From contig NZ_WAAU01000012.1 in NCBI RefSeq assembly GCF_008806755.1, positions 62,220 to 126,219 on the forward strand: a stretch of DNA of 64,000 nucleotides, given 5' to 3'. Made by a program: the position numbers and the translations under genes. Shown in pieces: positions 62,114 to 64,000 of this stretch; position 1 is the stretch's first letter; each line of letters begins with the position of its first letter. Below the pieces are notes generated by a model that saw nothing but the letters and a program-made list of their open reading frames with translations, searched no databases and was not told the origin of the DNA. This DNA comes from Tenacibaculum aiptasiae (GTDB lineage: Bacteria; Bacteroidota; Bacteroidia; Flavobacteriales; Flavobacteriaceae).

Positions 62114-63385
62114 ATGAAAACTAAAAAACATTCTTTACTATTAATTACAATACTATTTTCTGTTATTATACTAGCTCAAAAAAAGAGTTCTCATAAATAT
62201 TTTAGGCATCTAAAATATAATCATGTATCTCCTTACATTAAACTATCGGGGATATTTCCTATTGATAAAGAAACTGCTAAAAGCACCTCACATTATGTTT
62301 TTACTTATAATAATGACCACAAACTAACTCTTATTACAAACAAGCATTATTTTACAGAAAGAAGGCACCCTTTAGGTTCTATAGGAGCTTACAAAACAGT
62401 AATTACTTATAAAAATGGAAAAGAAACTCGTATTTTCTTGGATAAAAACAACAATAGAGTTACTAATGATAGAGCCGTTTTTAAAGAGGTATTTACTTTT
62501 GATAAAAATGGAAACTATAGTCAACTAGAATTTTTCAATCTTGATGACTCTCCTATGGAATCTAACTGGAAAATTGCTAAATACATTTGGTTCAAAAAAA
62601 ATAAGATGATTATTGAAAAAAGATATAATCTAAAAAATGAACCTCAAAATATATCTACTTATTTTGAATTTGGTACCACTGGTATGAAGTTTAACAAAGA
62701 TGGTAGTCCTATTGCAAACTATAATTTAAATAAGGATTTACAAATAACAAACAATTCTTTTGGAGTAGCTTCTTATCAAGATATTTATGATAAAAACGGA
62801 AATCATATAAAATATACTTACCATGATAAAAACAACAAACTTGTTATGAATCAGTTTGGTTTTTCTGTAGGTATAAAAGTATATGACTCTATAGGAAACT
62901 ATATAAAACAACAACATTACGATACTAATAATAAGTTATTAAGACAAAGGACCATACCTAACAATCAATATGTTTCTTTGAGTAAAAAAGCATCGAAAAA
63001 AGATAGTTTAGAAATTAAACGAATCTCTTTAGGTTATTTAATTGCTTTACAAGATTTAAAACCTGAATTAATGAAAGAAGTAATGAATGATAGTTTAAAT
63101 AAAGTTACTGTTGGATTTAATAGAAAAATTAGAAAAGAAGTTGCTAGAGCTACCTCTAAAGAAAGAATGATTGAGAACGCTAAAAATTGGAATAAATCAA
63201 ATACTAAATTCCCTTCTACACCTAATAATCAAATAAAAATATTAGACATATATCATCGAATTGCGACTGTAAAACTATATTCAGATAATTGGGTTGAATA
63301 TTTACACTTAATCAAGTTAGATGGTAAATGGAGTATTATAAATTTATTGTGGCAACATAAAAATGTAAAAATGTACCCTTTTTAA
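62114..63385 (+). CDS. Secreted protein of unknown function with NTF2-like C-terminal domain
   Basis: 423 residues. The signal peptide is about 1-21 (VIILAQ). Residues about 40-285 hold repeated short motifs such as FDKNGNYSQLEF, YDKNGNHIKYTYHDKNNK and YDSIGNYIKQQHYDTNNK, reminiscent of RHS/YD or MORN-like beta repeats. The last 120 residues (ISLGYLIALQDLKPELM ... ATVKLYSDNWVEYLHLIKLDGKWSIINLLW) look like the SnoaL/lumazine-binding-type NTF2-like fold. No catalytic role can be assigned. A bidirectional terminator follows. Confidence 0.65.
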   Translation: MKTKKHSLLLITILFSVIILAQKKSSHKYFRHLKYNHVSPYIKLSGIFPIDKETAKSTSHYVFTYNNDHKLTLITNKHYFTERRHPLGSIGAYKTVITYKNGKETRIFLDKNNNRVTNDRAVFKEVFTFDKNGNYSQLEFFNLDDSPMESNWKIAKYIWFKKNKMIIEKRYNLKNEPQNISTYFEFGTTGMKFNKDGSPIANYNLNKDLQITNNSFGVASYQDIYDKNGNHIKYTYHDKNNKLVMNQFGFSVGIKVYDSIGNYIKQQHYDTNNKLLRQRTIPNNQYVSLSKKASKKDSLEIKRISLGYLIALQDLKPELMKEVMNDSLNKVTVGFNRKIRKEVARATSKERMIENAKNWNKSNTKFPSTPNNQIKILDIYHRIATVKLYSDNWVEYLHLIKLDGKWSIINLLWQHKNVKMYPF

Positions 63386-63400
63386 AAACTACTTTGTAAA

Positions 63401-63435
63401 TAAAAAGTCACTTCAAAAATAGAAGTGACTTTTTA
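63401..63435. terminator. Bidirectional terminator
   Basis: The stem AAAAAGTCACTTC / GAAGTGACTTTTT has a 7-nt loop. It lies between the orphan secreted protein and the convergent esterase-like gene. Confidence 0.88.
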
Positions 63436-63443
63436 TTTAAAAT

Positions 63444-64000
63444 TTACAATTTATTCTTCGCTATTTTGAGTCCTTCCTTCATTAACTTATCAAACTCAGA
63501 TTTAGGGTACTTCTTTATACCTTCTTCAAAAAACTTAACAGCATTTTTATAATCTTTATGCTTTAAATAGAATTGAGCTAATCTGTTTTTCCAATAGGCA
63601 CTATCATATCTTCTCGTATCTAAAACATCTTTAAACTCTTCCATAAAAAAGCTAAAGTATTTAAAATTGTCACGTCTCCATGCTAACCATATCAATGAAT
63701 TCTTAGTGCTATTATCTATTTTACCATTACCTCCAAAACGTTTAGCTCTTTCTTTAAAAAAAGACTTTAAATACGAAATTCCTCCCGCTTTTTCATAAGC
63801 TTCAATACTTTCAAAAACTAAGGAATCATAATTATGATAATAATACATAATCCCTTTGTACATTGCTAAATGTGGCATTGTTTCATGCACTTCATCGTTA
63901 AATAATTCATATTTCCAAAGTAAATTTTCGGGGTTGTGTTTTTTTAATCCTTTACTAAACGCTTCTGTTGATGCTATATAATAAATATCCTTCTTAGAAT
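63444..64000 (-). CDS. C-terminal part of an esterase-like alpha/beta hydrolase with TPR-like tail (cut by window edge)
   Basis: The frame is open to the right edge. The first Met-like codon inside it is a GTG at 63890 that reads as an internal Val, so the gene starts outside the window. The visible beginning (YELFNDEVHETMPHLAMYKGIMYYY) matches the catalytic-His region of esterase D/enterochelin-esterase-like hydrolases, which typically read 'H-x-S/T-M/V-P' before a closing helix. The last 90 residues are helical with a TPR-like unit (RLAQFYLKHKDYKNAVKFFEEGI). The nucleophile region is not visible. Confidence 0.65.
   Translation of the reverse strand, partial: SKKDIYYIASTEAFSKGLKKHNPENLLWKYELFNDEVHETMPHLAMYKGIMYYYHNYDSLVFESIEAYEKAGGISYLKSFFKERAKRFGGNGKIDNSTKNSLIWLAWRRDNFKYFSFFMEEFKDVLDTRRYDSAYWKNRLAQFYLKHKDYKNAVKFFEEGIKKYPKSEFDKLMKEGLKIAKNKL

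Noticed and set aside
63888..63890. GTG as the start of the last minus-strand gene
   Set aside because: The frame continues open to the window edge and the upstream residues match the esterase fold, so this is an internal valine.
1..64000. CRISPR arrays, tRNA/rRNA genes, insertion sequences or prophage genes
   Set aside because: No direct-repeat/spacer pattern, no tRNA-like cloverleaf with a CCA end, no transposase or phage protein was seen on either strand.

Overview
The window looks like a chromosomal segment of a marine-type member of the Flavobacteriaceae (Bacteroidota). The evidence is a very low GC content, SusC/SusD pairs, lipoproteins with short Bacteroidota-style signals, C-terminal type IX secretion (T9SS) sorting domains, TAnnTTTG-type promoter boxes, a fused thrA, and LytTR regulators. 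No rRNA, tRNA, CRISPR array, insertion sequence or phage gene was recognised.

Layout. (1) About 0-14.4 kb: a cut-off haem-c protein gene, then a surface-polysaccharide locus. The minus-strand operon is a response-regulator/glycosyltransferase fusion, a degenerate GT2-like protein and manA. The plus-strand operon is a large GT-C-like membrane protein, a secreted Ig-like protein and a membrane-anchored GH5-like hydrolase. A second minus-strand operon is a STAS protein, a Wzx-like flippase and a GT4. Finally there is a plus-strand TPR/beta-barrel outer-membrane protein. (2) 14.4-19.8 kb: two paralogous T9SS-secreted proteins sharing an unrecognised central and C-terminal module. (3) 19.9-26.5 kb: a signalling cassette of CheY-like protein, H-NOX haem sensor, PAS-PAS-GAF histidine kinase, FIST protein (NosP-like), second histidine kinase, Hpt protein and LytTR response regulator. 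(4) 26.7-54.5 kb: an alpha-glucan utilisation locus. It has GH13, GH97, GH13, CBM-esterase-GH31, GH13, GH65, beta-phosphoglucomutase, an MFS transporter and a LacI regulator on the minus strand, and divergent SusC, SusD, SusE, SusF-like, a T9SS-secreted GH13 and a lipoprotein. (5) 54.5-60.1 kb: a thr leader peptide and thrA-methyltransferase-thrB-thrC. (6) 60.1-64 kb: a LytS/LytTR pair, an orphan secreted protein and a cut-off esterase gene.

The most interesting signal is regulatory. A direct repeat close to TAGATGAATGG, spaced 21 bp (once 20 bp), lies roughly 65-110 nt upstream of six minus-strand start codons spread over regions 1-3. The genes are the REC-GT2 fusion, the GT4, the STAS gene, both T9SS proteins and the CheY/H-NOX operon. 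A single copy precedes the LytS operon at the same distance. On the gene strand the box resembles LytTR-family sites (for example ACCGTTTATC, ACCATTCATC). I infer that regions 1-3 form one regulon in which two predicted nitric-oxide sensors (H-NOX and FIST) feed a phosphorelay to a LytTR regulator. That regulator would control matrix polysaccharide and secreted-protein genes. This is a hypothesis from sequence layout and has not been demonstrated.

The alpha-glucan locus reads as a complete pathway. The secreted amylase and SusCDEF capture and cut starch. Periplasmic or surface GH13/GH97/GH31 enzymes produce glucose and maltose, the MFS protein imports maltose, GH65 phosphorolyses it to beta-glucose-1-phosphate, and PgmB converts that to glucose-6-phosphate. 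A LacI protein with a perfect palindromic operator sits between the two arms.
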